Below, piece by piece: positions 23,363 through 31,058 of a DNA stretch of 48,585 bases. The DNA is from DAOUFU01 sp034429275 (GTDB lineage Bacteria > Chloroflexota > Anaerolineae > Aggregatilineales > Aggregatilineaceae), in assembly GCA_034429275.1 (NCBI GenBank), contig DAOUFU010000214.1:1-48585 (forward strand), written 5' to 3'. The notes beneath the pieces were generated by a model. It worked only from the letters and a program-made list of their open reading frames with translations. It did no database searches and was not told the DNA's origin. A program made the position numbers and the translations under genes. Within the stretch, counting starts at the first letter, position 1; the number at the start of each line of letters is the position of its first letter.

Positions 23363-25747
23363 TCAATCGCGCCAGCCCTCCGGTGGACGGGCCAGAGTCG
23401 GCTCGCCGCCCCCCGTCTGCGCGGATACGCCCGCCATGCTTCCCCTGGCGGCCAGGCTGACCGCGCCTTCGAGCGGCAGCAGGCGTGGGCGGTCGGCAGG
23501 CGGATCGATGGGCAGCACGATGGTGAAGGTGCTGCCGGGGAAGTTCTCCGGATCGAAGCCGGGGCTGTCCACCTCGATTCGCCCGCCGTGCGCGTCTACC
23601 ACCCCTTTGGCGATGGTCAGGCCCAGGCCCGGCCCCGCGCCCATGAACTTGGTGGTGCCGGTCGAATGCAGGTTGGGATCGTGCGCGCGGAAGAATTTCT
23701 CGAAGATCAGGGCGTGGTTGGCTTTGTCGATGCCGATGCCGCTGTCTTTGATGGCGACCAGCACGAAGTCGCCTTCCTGCCGCCCGGAAATATCAATGCG
23801 CCCGCCGTCCGGCGTGTATTTGATGGCGTTCAGCACGATGTTGCGGAACGCCTGCACCAGCCGCTGCGAATCCGCCTGGATGGAAGGCAGGTCGCGCAGG
23901 CCGCGCGCCGAAAGCATCAGGCGGCGCTGCTTGATCGACTCGGTGAGCGGCTCAATCGCCAGGCGCATGACGTTTTCGATGCTGGTGGGGGCGAAGCGCA
24001 GGTCCATCGCGTTCACGTCGAGCTGGCTCACGTCGAGCATTGCGCCGATCAGGTTTTCGAGCCGGTCCGCCGCCTTGCGCAGATTTGCCGTCATGCCCGC
24101 CGTCTGGTCCTGGTCGAGCATCCCCTGTTCGTTCATGGCTTCCATGATGTCGGTGTAGCCGCGAATCTGGGCGAGCGGGGTGCGCAGTTCGTGCGAGGCG
24201 ATGGTGATGAAATCGGTCTTGACGCTGTCGAGCTTTTCGAGCTGCTCTTTGGTGGATTGCAGCGCGCGGTTGAGTTCGGCCTGTTCGGCTTCGCGGCGGC
24301 GCAGATCGGCCACCAGGCGCGCATTGCGCAGGGCGACACCGGCCTGGTTCGCCAGCGTCACCAGCAGGTCGAGGTCCTGGGCGGTGTAGGGATCGTCGGA
24401 GGTTTTGGCCCCACTGCACAGAATGCCGACGGGCCGCCCCTGCACGACAACCGGGGCATAGGCGCTCATGCGCAGCTGGCGCAGGAAGGCTTTTTCGTCG
24501 GCGGGCGCGCTGGCATAGGCGCTGCCGAAGTCCACATCGTAGTGGAGCAGGGGGGCGCGGTTGCGGAACAGCACGCGGTAGAATGGGCTGGCGCGCCGCA
24601 TCCGCCCTTTGATGTCGGGCATTTCGCCCATGCCGCGCTGGAGTGGTTCGAGCAGCAGGGCGTCGCCGCCCGGCTCTTCGAGGGCCATGATCAGGCCGCC
24701 GCGCCGCACGCCCAGCACTTCCGCCAGCGTCTTCATGGTGACATCGACCACGGCGTCCAGTTCGACCACGCCGGTGATGTCTTCGCTGAAGCGGCGCAGA
24801 ATCTGCGGGGCGCTCAGCACGGGGTCGCCCAGCAGCCGCCCGGTGATGGACTGGATCAGCAGGCGGACGGGCATGTAGGCAATGGCTGCCGCGAGCGCCA
24901 GGGCCGCCAGGATCACGGTGCGCTCGCTGGCTTTGGGGGTGACCTGGCGGGCCGCCATCATCAGGCCGAAAAAGATGGCGGCGGTCAGCAGAGTCAGGAT
25001 GGCGGCAGAGGTGACGCGGCGAAGCGTGCGGCGGATGTCGAAGACGCGGTAGGCCAGCGCGCCATAGGCGGCGGCCACCAGCCCGACCGCCTGCATCACC
25101 CAGCCGATCTCGGCGGCGGTCGGTGTGCCGCTCGCGCCCAGGCTCATGCCCACCACCACCGGCGGGATGATCAACAGGCCAAACAGCGCCTGGTTGGCGA
25201 TTTCCGACAGGCGCGCGCGGTAGAAGGCATAGAGCGCGGCCAATACCAGGATCACGCCGCCGACCAGCCACCACGCAAACGCCAGCGCCGCCGGGACATC
25301 AAGCGGCGAGTGGAACCCGGTGAACCACCCACGCTGGCCCAGCACTGTTTCGGGCGTGGTCGCGCTGAGCGCGGCGTGCGCCGCCCACCAGGCCGCGCCG
25401 AACAGCAGCCAGGCCGCCGCGCGGCGCACCTGGAGATAGTGCAGCATCTGCGTGCCGAACAGCACCAGCACCAGGTTCACCAGGATGACGGCCAGCACCG
25501 GCTGAGTCAGGTCCCCCACGAACAACGCCTCATACCGCGAATCGGTGTGTGCATCGGCGGGTAACGCATAGACACCGGCGGCGGCGGCAGCGACCACCAG
25601 GGTGAGCAGCAGCCACAGCCGCGCGGCAGCATCGGCGCGTTCACTGCGGCGCAGCACAAGCAGCAGCACGGCCATCACGGCGTAGACTGCGGCCAATCCG
25701 GCGGCGAGAAGGGTTGTCACTGAGTCGGGCACGAGGCACCCCCACAT
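23363..25747 (-). CDS. Membrane sensor histidine kinase with GAF domain
   Basis: A 794-residue hybrid-free sensor. The N-terminal 300 residues form about eight to nine membrane helices (7TM-type sensor region). A GAF domain spans about 325-490 (ITGVVELDAVVDVTMKTLAEVLG…), then a short coiled coil. The HisKA domain has the phosphoacceptor in ASHELRTPLAQIRGYTD (His about 519). The ATPase domain shows the N box VLNAIKYTPDGG, G1 IKDSGIGI, F box FEKFFR, and G2 GAGPGLGLTIAKG. It would autophosphorylate and pass phosphate to a response regulator, none of which is adjacent. The GAF domain could sense a ligand or redox cue. GTG codons just inside the ATG at 25747 are alternative starts. Confidence 0.85.
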   Translation of the reverse strand: MWGCLVPDSVTTLLAAGLAAVYAVMAVLLLVLRRSERADAAARLWLLLTLVVAAAAAGVYALPADAHTDSRYEALFVGDLTQPVLAVILVNLVLVLFGTQMLHYLQVRRAAAWLLFGAAWWAAHAALSATTPETVLGQRGWFTGFHSPLDVPAALAFAWWLVGGVILVLAALYAFYRARLSEIANQALFGLLIIPPVVVGMSLGASGTPTAAEIGWVMQAVGLVAAAYGALAYRVFDIRRTLRRVTSAAILTLLTAAIFFGLMMAARQVTPKASERTVILAALALAAAIAYMPVRLLIQSITGRLLGDPVLSAPQILRRFSEDITGVVELDAVVDVTMKTLAEVLGVRRGGLIMALEEPGGDALLLEPLQRGMGEMPDIKGRMRRASPFYRVLFRNRAPLLHYDVDFGSAYASAPADEKAFLRQLRMSAYAPVVVQGRPVGILCSGAKTSDDPYTAQDLDLLVTLANQAGVALRNARLVADLRRREAEQAELNRALQSTKEQLEKLDSVKTDFITIASHELRTPLAQIRGYTDIMEAMNEQGMLDQDQTAGMTANLRKAADRLENLIGAMLDVSQLDVNAMDLRFAPTSIENVMRLAIEPLTESIKQRRLMLSARGLRDLPSIQADSQRLVQAFRNIVLNAIKYTPDGGRIDISGRQEGDFVLVAIKDSGIGIDKANHALIFEKFFRAHDPNLHSTGTTKFMGAGPGLGLTIAKGVVDAHGGRIEVDSPGFDPENFPGSTFTIVLPIDPPADRPRLLPLEGAVSLAARGSMAGVSAQTGGGEPTLARPPEGWRD

Positions 25748-25772
25748 CGGGCATAGTCGGACACTGGCCTCT

Positions 25773-25778
25773 ATTATA
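25773..25778 (-). promoter_or_regulatory. Candidate -10 box of the sensor kinase gene
   Basis: A perfect TATAAT on the minus strand, 25 bases before the kinase start. No convincing -35 box is found at normal spacing. Confidence 0.4.
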
Positions 25779-25808
25779 CCCGATTACGCGGGGGCGCAGC
25801 GTGTGGAG

Positions 25809-25862
25809 GGCAGGGCAAACGCATCAAAAAAACAGTTTCGGTTGATGCGCATCACCTGCCCC
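25809..25862. repeat. Repeat flanking module f (second copy)
   Basis: Inverted copy of 11955-12007. The differences are at the centre of the palindrome (AAACAGTTT here, the reverse complement AAACTGTTT in the other when aligned, plus one extra A) and one base in the CCTGCCCC arm. Confidence 0.85.
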
Positions 25863-25908
25863 TGAGGCACTTTGGCCAATTGATCGGATATGAGGGCAGC
25901 GAATGGCT

Positions 25909-26022
25909 GGCCTCACCCCCGCGCGGCCAAAACCGGGCCGCTTCGCCCCCTCTCCGAAAATTTTCGGAGAGGGGGCAACCGACAACGCGCCCGCAGGGCG
26001 CGACGAAGGTGGGGGTGAGGCC
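25909..26022. repeat. Palindromic repeat, copy 5
   Basis: A 114-bp element with the central palindrome at 25946-25975. The GGCCAAAACCGGGCC arm is on the left and the CGCGCCCGCAGGGCGCG arm on the right, so it matches copy 3 read in the opposite direction. The 537-base gap from 25748 to 26284 consists mainly of this copy and modules f, c and a; no gene is seen. Confidence 0.93.
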
Positions 26023-26060
26023 GGACTCGCGCGGGTCACGTATTTTGATGCAATCACCCT
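26023..26060. repeat. Repeat flanking module c
   Basis: A 38-bp block (GGACTCGCGCGGGTCACG, then TATTTTGATGCAATCACCCT) identical at all 38 positions to 40415-40452 and 35/38 identical to the inverted copy at 48491-48528. Always abuts a palindromic element. Confidence 0.9.
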
Positions 26061-26083
26061 GGTGTGGAGGTGTTCTTGGGTGT

Positions 26084-26185
26084 ATTCCAGATTGGGGGCG
26101 AAATTGCGAGGACTTCGCCCCCGTCATGCATTTTGATAAGGTGAGCAGATAGGGGGGGGGCGCCAGCCCTTCGCCCTCTCATCCG
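26084..26185. repeat. Repeat flanking module a, inverted and detached from a palindromic element
   Basis: Contains the GGGGGCGAA…TTCGCCCCC hairpin (26094-26122) followed by TGCATTTTGATAAGGTGAGC, the reverse complement of the module at 27931. Unlike other copies it ends at AGCCCTTCGCC without an adjoining GGCCTCACCCCC element. Confidence 0.8.
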
Positions 26186-26214
26186 ATCAAGCAGGACACG
26201 GCCTTCCCGCGCGC

Positions 26215-26243
26215 TTGCCCTCTGACTCTGGCTGGGGCACAAT
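26215..26243 (+). promoter_or_regulatory. Candidate promoter of the aldolase gene
   Basis: TTGCCC, a 17-base spacer and CACAAT, 41 bases before the aldolase start codon. Confidence 0.4.
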
Positions 26244-26284
26244 TGGAGCATCACCTGTACGCTCATCGAAAGGAACGGTTCCTC

Positions 26285-27079
26285 ATGCGCAGCAGCCGAA
26301 TTCTTGCCAAATGGCGCGCCCAGCAGCCCGCCCTGATCGCTCACCTGGGGCATTACATCCCGCCGTTCATTGCCTATGCCGCCCACGCAGGCTATGACGG
26401 CGTGTGGGTGGACCTGGAACACCAGCCCTGGGATGCGCGTGAAGTCCAGGCGATCACGGCTTTTGGGCATCTCTACGACATCGACATCATGGTGCGCCCC
26501 TCGACGCGCGAGAAGGCTCCACTCTATCGCTACCTGGAAGACGGCGCGGCGGGCTTGATGATTCCACACGTCAGCACGCCGGATGAGGCGCGCGACCTGG
26601 TGCGCAAGGTCAAGTTCCCGCCGCTCGGAGATCGTGGGATGGCCAGCTTTGGCCTGGAGGCGAATTTCCAACTGGATATGGAGGGCGGGCTGCAAACCCT
26701 GGTCGATCACGCGGCGCGCGAGACGTTCCTGCTGGTGCAGTTGGAGACGGTGGAGGCCATCGCCAACGCGGACGCTATCGCCGCCGTGCCGGGCATCGAC
26801 GCGATCTTCATCGGCCCGGCGGACCTCTCGATCCGGCTGGCGGTTCAGCCGGAGGGGCAGCGGATGACCATGGACCAGGCGTGGGACCGGGTGAAGGCCG
26901 CCGCCGACGCCCACGGCAAGCCCTGGGGCTGCTTTGCGACCAGCATCGATCCCATCAAGGCGCAGGTGGCACGCGGCGCACGGGTGCTGATGTACGGTTC
27001 GGATTTCCGGCTGTTGCGCGAGGTGCTGGATCGCTGTGGACGCGAGCTGGCCGAAGCTGTCGCTGCCGGGCACAGTTAG
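26285..27079 (+). CDS. HpcH/HpaI-family class II aldolase
   Basis: A 264-residue TIM-barrel enzyme that forms or cleaves a C-C bond of 2-keto-3-deoxy or 4-hydroxy-2-oxo acids with pyruvate and a divalent metal. Family blocks are DGVWVDLEHQPWD (general base region), MVRPSTREKAPLYRYLEDGAAGLMIPHV (pyruvate-binding Arg), VQLETVEAI (metal Glu) and IDAIFIGPADLSIRL (metal Asp). The ATG at 26285 has GAAAGGAA nine bases upstream. It may act on sugar-acid or aromatic breakdown products such as those of GarL or HpaI; no pathway partners are adjacent. The next gene is a membrane protein 33 bases on. Confidence 0.88.
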   Translation: MRSSRILAKWRAQQPALIAHLGHYIPPFIAYAAHAGYDGVWVDLEHQPWDAREVQAITAFGHLYDIDIMVRPSTREKAPLYRYLEDGAAGLMIPHVSTPDEARDLVRKVKFPPLGDRGMASFGLEANFQLDMEGGLQTLVDHAARETFLLVQLETVEAIANADAIAAVPGIDAIFIGPADLSIRLAVQPEGQRMTMDQAWDRVKAAADAHGKPWGCFATSIDPIKAQVARGARVLMYGSDFRLLREVLDRCGRELAEAVAAGHS

Positions 27080-27112
27080 CCGCTGCGTGAGCGGCAATCG
27101 GAGGGGGAGACA

Positions 27113-27751
27113 ATGGACGACCACGAGGAATCGATACATGAACGACGGGAGCGCTGGTGGTTCAGCCAGCGCGACGACTTTGGCCTGCCGGGTGCGCTCT
27201 ATGCGCCGCTGCCGGTCGCCATTCTGCTGGTGATCGCGCTGGGGTTGGGCTGCGCCTTTGTGGGATTGTTCCCCGGCGTGGATACCCGCGATGTGACGCT
27301 CTCCGGCGCGGGCGCGCCCTGGATCGGGCTGCTGGTGCTCTCGGTGGTGAGTATGTTCTGGCAGTTGACCACCCTCAAATATGCGTTTTCGTCGCTGTGG
27401 GTGGGGATCATGCTGGCCGTGTCGGTGGTGCTGGTGGTGGGCGTGAGCCTCATTTCGGTGAATGTGCTGGCAGAAGAATGGCCGGACCCATTCATCGGCG
27501 GGATGGGAATCCTGTGGCTGCTGGGCGGGCTGCTGCTGCTCATGGGGTTCTTGTTTGATGGCTTTGTGCTCAGTCTGCTGATGGGCGCAATGATGGGGGC
27601 GTTCCTGGGAGTCATGAGCGCCTTTGTCATCAGCTTTGAGGCGGTGCTGATCATGGTGGCGATCTACCTGCCGGTGGGCGCGCTGGCCGGTGGCATCGCC
27701 GGGGCGCTCAAACCGCTGATCAAGCCGCGGCTCAAGCGCGTGTGGCGGTAG
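27113..27751 (+). CDS. Polytopic membrane protein, unknown function (212 aa)
   Basis: No family was recognised. The first 30 residues are charged and aromatic (DDHEESIHERRERWWFSQRDD), followed by about six hydrophobic segments (ILLVIALGLGCAFVGL, WIGLLVLSVVSMFWQL, WVGIMLAVSVVLVVGVSL, ILWLLGGLLLLMGFLF, LLMGAMMGAFLGVMSAF, MVAIYLPVGALAGGIAG). A short basic tail (KPRLKRVWR) fits the cytoplasmic side. The ribosome site GGAGGGGGAG is strong. It may be co-transcribed with the aldolase 33 bases upstream. A composite repeat follows 25 bases after its stop. Confidence 0.65.
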   Translation: MDDHEESIHERRERWWFSQRDDFGLPGALYAPLPVAILLVIALGLGCAFVGLFPGVDTRDVTLSGAGAPWIGLLVLSVVSMFWQLTTLKYAFSSLWVGIMLAVSVVLVVGVSLISVNVLAEEWPDPFIGGMGILWLLGGLLLLMGFLFDGFVLSLLMGAMMGAFLGVMSAFVISFEAVLIMVAIYLPVGALAGGIAGALKPLIKPRLKRVWR

Positions 27752-27776
27752 CGCTGGACGCTGCTGACCGACATCA

Positions 27777-27818
27777 GGCGTATCCCATTTTCGGGGCATG
27801 AGACTGTGGGGGGTGCCC
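27777..27818. repeat. Repeat flanking module e (second copy)
   Basis: Inverted copy of 39-80, 40 of 42 bases identical, joined directly to palindromic copy 6. Confidence 0.88.
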
Positions 27819-27930
27819 GGCCTCACCCCCGCGCGGCCAAAACCGGGCCGCGCCGCCCCCTCTCCGAAAATTTTCGGAGAGGGGGCAGACCAGGCGCCTC
27901 CCAAGAGGCGCGCAGGTCGGGGGTGAGGCC
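27819..27930. repeat. Palindromic repeat, copy 6
   Basis: A 112-bp element with the central palindrome at 27856-27885. The left arm is GGCCAAAACCGGGCC and the right arm CAGGCGCCTCCCAAGAGG, a different pairing from copies 3 and 5. The 358-base gap between genes is filled by modules e, P and a. Confidence 0.93.
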
Positions 27931-28018
27931 AGCCGTTCGCCCACCCTATCCGCTCACCTTATCAAAATGCACCACCGGGCGAAGTCCTCGCAATTTCGCC
28001 CCCAATTTGGAGTACGCC
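27931..28018. repeat. Repeat flanking module a
   Basis: AGCCGTTCGCCC, then CCGCTCACCTTATCAAAATG, then a GGGCGAA/TTTCGCCC hairpin from 27977. Same module as at 17209 but with the hairpin loop in the opposite direction. Confidence 0.85.
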
Positions 28019-28109
28019 CACCACATCCATCGCCGGGTGGTGGATTCTGCCGGTGTCCCATTACAATCAATGCATGTTGATGTATCTGGCGACACTGGAG
28101 CAGACACCT

Positions 28110-29228
28110 ATGACTGGCAGCACGCATTCCCGACGCACGGCTGGCGTTCTCTTGATGTTCCTCATCTTCACCTGGGCGGCGTTTGTTCCGGGAGTCGCCG
28201 CCCAGGGAGGCGGACCGACCCTGGTCCAGACGGCGGAAATCGCCCTGGGCCTCGATTGTTCGGCGGCGTCGGCGCTCGACCCGGCGGGCGAAACCCTCTG
28301 GATCCTGATGAATGATTGCGGATACAGAAGGTATTCGCTCCGGGCGTACCGCCTGCCGGACGGGACGCAGGTGGAGACCGATGACTGGTCGGACGCACTG
28401 ACGAACCTGGACGGGGTGTATCTCGATGGGTTCATCACGCCGATGGGATTCACTCCGGCGGGTGACCTGAGCATCCGCTACAATGACCCGGACACTTACG
28501 CGAGCCTCAACCTGGTGATTCCGCTGGCCAGCGGCGGCGAAGCGGAGGTTCGTTCCAGCGCCAGCTATGACGCGCTGCTGGCCGCACTCTCGCCGTATCC
28601 CGATTTTTCGGTCTACAGCCCGGATCATACGCTGGTGGCAGCCGCGGATGGTTCGGCTTATCACGTGGTGGACGTGCAGGCCGAGCGCGAGATTGGCGCG
28701 GTCCCTGTGGAGGGCGGCACCGATTACACCTATGCCCTGTTCACGATAGACAATCAGCGGCTGCTGGTGGTGAGCCTGGCAAACCCGGACGACATGAGCG
28801 ATTTTTCGTCGATCGTGAGTGTCTACAGTGTGCCCGACGGCGCGCTGCTGGCGGAATATTCCCTGCCTGCGCCGCTCATCTCGATCAGCCCTGACCAAAC
28901 GCTGGCCGCCGTCAACGTCATCACCAACCAGGTGGAGCAACTGAACGAGCTGATGATCGTCGATCTGGTGAGCGGTCAGCTCAGCGCGGCCTCGAACCTG
29001 CTGGAAGCACCCAGGCCGGTGCCTACCTGCCTGAACGATGGCCGTGACGTGAGCGAACTGGGATTCATGACTCGCGGCTACTTTGCGCTGACCGGCCTGC
29101 ACTGGCTGCCGGACGGTGGGGGAGCAGCGGTGACGCTGTCCTATGAGGGGGATGGCGCAGCGGACCATATTGGAAGAATTTGCATCTTCAACACCAGTCG
29201 GCTGCGGCTCTACAGCGTGGGCGGGTAG
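28110..29228 (+). CDS. Secreted protein, possibly beta-propeller, unknown function
   Basis: A 372-residue protein with a Sec signal peptide at about residues 8-30 (GVLLMFLIFTWAAFVPGVAAQ). The mature part has repeated four-strand-like stretches such as YSPDHTLVAAADGSAYHVVDVQ and SISPDQTLAAVNVITNQ, the S-P-D-x-x-x-L-A-x pattern of WD40-like or TolB-like propeller blades. It is not confidently assignable to a family. The ATG at 28110 has GGAG nine bases upstream and starts the signal peptide properly. It is probably exported and may bind or report on extracellular ligands. Monocistronic, with a palindromic element downstream. Confidence 0.65.
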   Translation: MTGSTHSRRTAGVLLMFLIFTWAAFVPGVAAQGGGPTLVQTAEIALGLDCSAASALDPAGETLWILMNDCGYRRYSLRAYRLPDGTQVETDDWSDALTNLDGVYLDGFITPMGFTPAGDLSIRYNDPDTYASLNLVIPLASGGEAEVRSSASYDALLAALSPYPDFSVYSPDHTLVAAADGSAYHVVDVQAEREIGAVPVEGGTDYTYALFTIDNQRLLVVSLANPDDMSDFSSIVSVYSVPDGALLAEYSLPAPLISISPDQTLAAVNVITNQVEQLNELMIVDLVSGQLSAASNLLEAPRPVPTCLNDGRDVSELGFMTRGYFALTGLHWLPDGGGAAVTLSYEGDGAADHIGRICIFNTSRLRLYSVGG

Positions 29229-29281
29229 GGGGAGCACCGGGCGGGCGCATCGCTCGGAGGCACCAGGCGACCATTTAAAAA

Positions 29282-29385
29282 GCCCTCACCCTGCCGGCTT
29301 ACGCCGGTTCCTTCTCCCTCATGGCGAGGGAAAATCAGCCCATTGCCCCGTCTCCCTGAGGGAGAAGGGGCTGGGGGATGAGGGC
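29282..29385. repeat. Palindromic element of a third type
   Basis: About 104 bp with ends GCCCTCA and TGAGGGC, inner TCTCCCTGAGGGAGA (29351-29365) and GCCGGCTTACGCCGG. It fills the gap between the converging secreted-protein and acetyltransferase genes and may act as a bidirectional terminator. Confidence 0.7.
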
Positions 29386-29443
29386 CCCAAAAGCCTTGCA
29401 CATGGTCTCTTAGCGAGGCCGACAGAATCCGCCTGGCCGCGCA

Positions 29444-30169
29444 TCATTCGCCCGGCGCGACTCCCTCGACCGCCGCGTACAGGCTTAGCTTCAGCCCTTC
29501 GGCGATGCCCTGCGAGCCGGTGTTGCTCAGCGCGTGCCGGTAGCACATCACGCCGCCTTGCGCGGTGACGGCCTGCCCCACCGCTGAGACGACCGCCTTG
29601 CCCAGCCCCTGCTGGCGGTAGCCGGGATCGCCCAGCACGCCCACGTCGATGAAGGCCAGCCAGGGATAGGTGCTGGCCCCGGCTACGATACGGTCGCCGT
29701 CGAAGATGCCGAACGGGTGCCCCTGGCTGATCTCGATGTCGGACTCGGTGAGTTCGTCGGGCGAGCAGCGCGCCTGGAACGCCTCAAACGCCGCGCGATC
29801 GGCCTCGGTGAGCGGGCGCACGGTATAACGCGGCGGGGGCGCAAACGGGCGAAAACACTCCGGGTCGAGCATATAGACCTTCTGGTGACCGATGCGCGCG
29901 TCTTCTGCGCCCCAGGCGGCGACGAAGTCCGCCCCGGTCAGCCGGTGATCGGTAGGGTGGGCGGCGACCAGCGCTTGCATCTGCTCGCGCAGGGCGGGCG
30001 GCACCGTGATCCCCACCTGTTCGCCGACAGGGATCAATTCGAACCAGTCGTCCCATTCGTCCGGCTCGACCATACGCAGCGCCGTACCGGGACGCGCCAC
30101 GGCTTCCGGTGCGATGCCAAAATAGGCGGCCAGAGCTGCCGTCATGCGGCGGCGAAATTCAGGAGTCAT
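29444..30169 (-). CDS. GNAT-family N-acetyltransferase
   Basis: A 241-residue protein. The GNAT fold is in the C-terminal half: FIDVGVLGDPGYRQQGLGKAVVSAV is motif A, with the acetyl-CoA loop R-Q-Q-G-L-G. A later CYRHALSNTGSQGIAEGLKLSL is motif B. The N-terminal 110 residues are extra and unassigned. The ATG at 30169 was chosen with GAGG just upstream; another ATG two codons earlier is possible. The start lies inside the last codons of murI, so the genes overlap by about 11 bases and are translationally coupled. The acceptor amine is unknown; a link to cell-wall metabolism is only suggested by position. Confidence 0.8.
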   Translation of the reverse strand: MTPEFRRRMTAALAAYFGIAPEAVARPGTALRMVEPDEWDDWFELIPVGEQVGITVPPALREQMQALVAAHPTDHRLTGADFVAAWGAEDARIGHQKVYMLDPECFRPFAPPPRYTVRPLTEADRAAFEAFQARCSPDELTESDIEISQGHPFGIFDGDRIVAGASTYPWLAFIDVGVLGDPGYRQQGLGKAVVSAVGQAVTAQGGVMCYRHALSNTGSQGIAEGLKLSLYAAVEGVAPGE

Positions 30170-31034
30170 GTTCATCCTCGCTCTTGTGCCAGAACACCTC
30201 ACCATCCCGCCAGCGCAGGGCGCGCACATCTGCCGAATGAGCCACTTCTGCGCCGAGCAGCGTGCCCAGCAGCCGCCGGAAGATCACCGGGTCGCCGGTG
30301 GTGGCATACACCACGCGGCCCGCGGTCTCCGCCCGCCGCGCGCCGATCTGCGTCACCACGCGCCCGGCCTGCTGCGCGACCGCCGCGCTGGGATCGACCA
30401 GAGTCACGCCGGGGCCGGTCGCCGCGCGGATGGCTTCGGCCAGGAAGGGGAAATGGGTGCAGCCCAGCACCAGCTGATCGATGCCCGCTTCCAGCAGAGG
30501 AGTCAGGCAGCGGCGTACGGTAGCGTAGGCGTGCTCTGAGTGCAGGTCGCCCGCCTCGGCCAGCGTGACGAATTCCGGGCAGGCGAGCGTGCGCACGTCG
30601 ATTCCCTGGGCGAAGCGCCCGACCACGCTGGCGAACAATTCGCCCTGGAAGGTGGCTTCGGTGGCGATCACGCCGATGATGCCGGTCCGCGTATCGCGGG
30701 CGGCGGGCTTGACCGCCGGTTCCATGCCGACAAACGGCACCTGCGGGAAACGTTCGCGCAGGGTGTAGAGCGCGGCGGCGCTGGCCGTGTTGCACGCCAC
30801 CACGATCATCTTGGCCCCCTGGTCGATCAAAAAGCGGGCGATGCTCAGCGTGAAGGCGCGTACCTGCTCGATGGGGCGCGGGCCATAGGGCACCTGCGCC
30901 TGGTCCGCGACAAACAGCAGGTGCTCGGCGGGAAGCTGCGCGCGCAGCTCGCGCAGGATCGACAGCCCGCCCACGCCGGAATCCAGCACGCCGATGGGGG
31001 CATCGCCTGCGGCAGAATCAAAAAGGTTGGTCAT
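30159..31034 (-). CDS. murI: Glutamate racemase
   Basis: A 291-residue enzyme that makes D-glutamate for peptidoglycan. The catalytic pair is Cys81 (VVACNTASA) and Cys192 (LGCTHFPFL). Asp18-Ser19 in GVLDSGVGGLSIL and His194 complete the active site, and the ADQAQVPYGPRP substrate block is present. Length and spacing are normal. It shows that the organism makes a D-Glu-containing wall. It lies 24 bases after a secreted hydrolase and overlaps the acetyltransferase that follows, making a three-gene unit. Confidence 0.95.
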   Translation of the reverse strand: MTNLFDSAAGDAPIGVLDSGVGGLSILRELRAQLPAEHLLFVADQAQVPYGPRPIEQVRAFTLSIARFLIDQGAKMIVVACNTASAAALYTLRERFPQVPFVGMEPAVKPAARDTRTGIIGVIATEATFQGELFASVVGRFAQGIDVRTLACPEFVTLAEAGDLHSEHAYATVRRCLTPLLEAGIDQLVLGCTHFPFLAEAIRAATGPGVTLVDPSAAVAQQAGRVVTQIGARRAETAGRVVYATTGDPVIFRRLLGTLLGAEVAHSADVRALRWRDGEVFWHKSEDEHDS

Positions 31035-31058
31035 CTTGCATCCTGGACGGTTTGTCCC

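Noticed and set aside
22991..25564. An 857-codon open frame on the plus strand opposite the sensor kinase
   Set aside because: The kinase has all histidine-kinase boxes. The opposite frame starts inside the HEAT gene region and has no domain.
26054..27904. A 616-codon minus-strand frame spanning aldolase and membrane protein
   Set aside because: It overlaps two well-formed plus-strand genes and repeat DNA at both ends.
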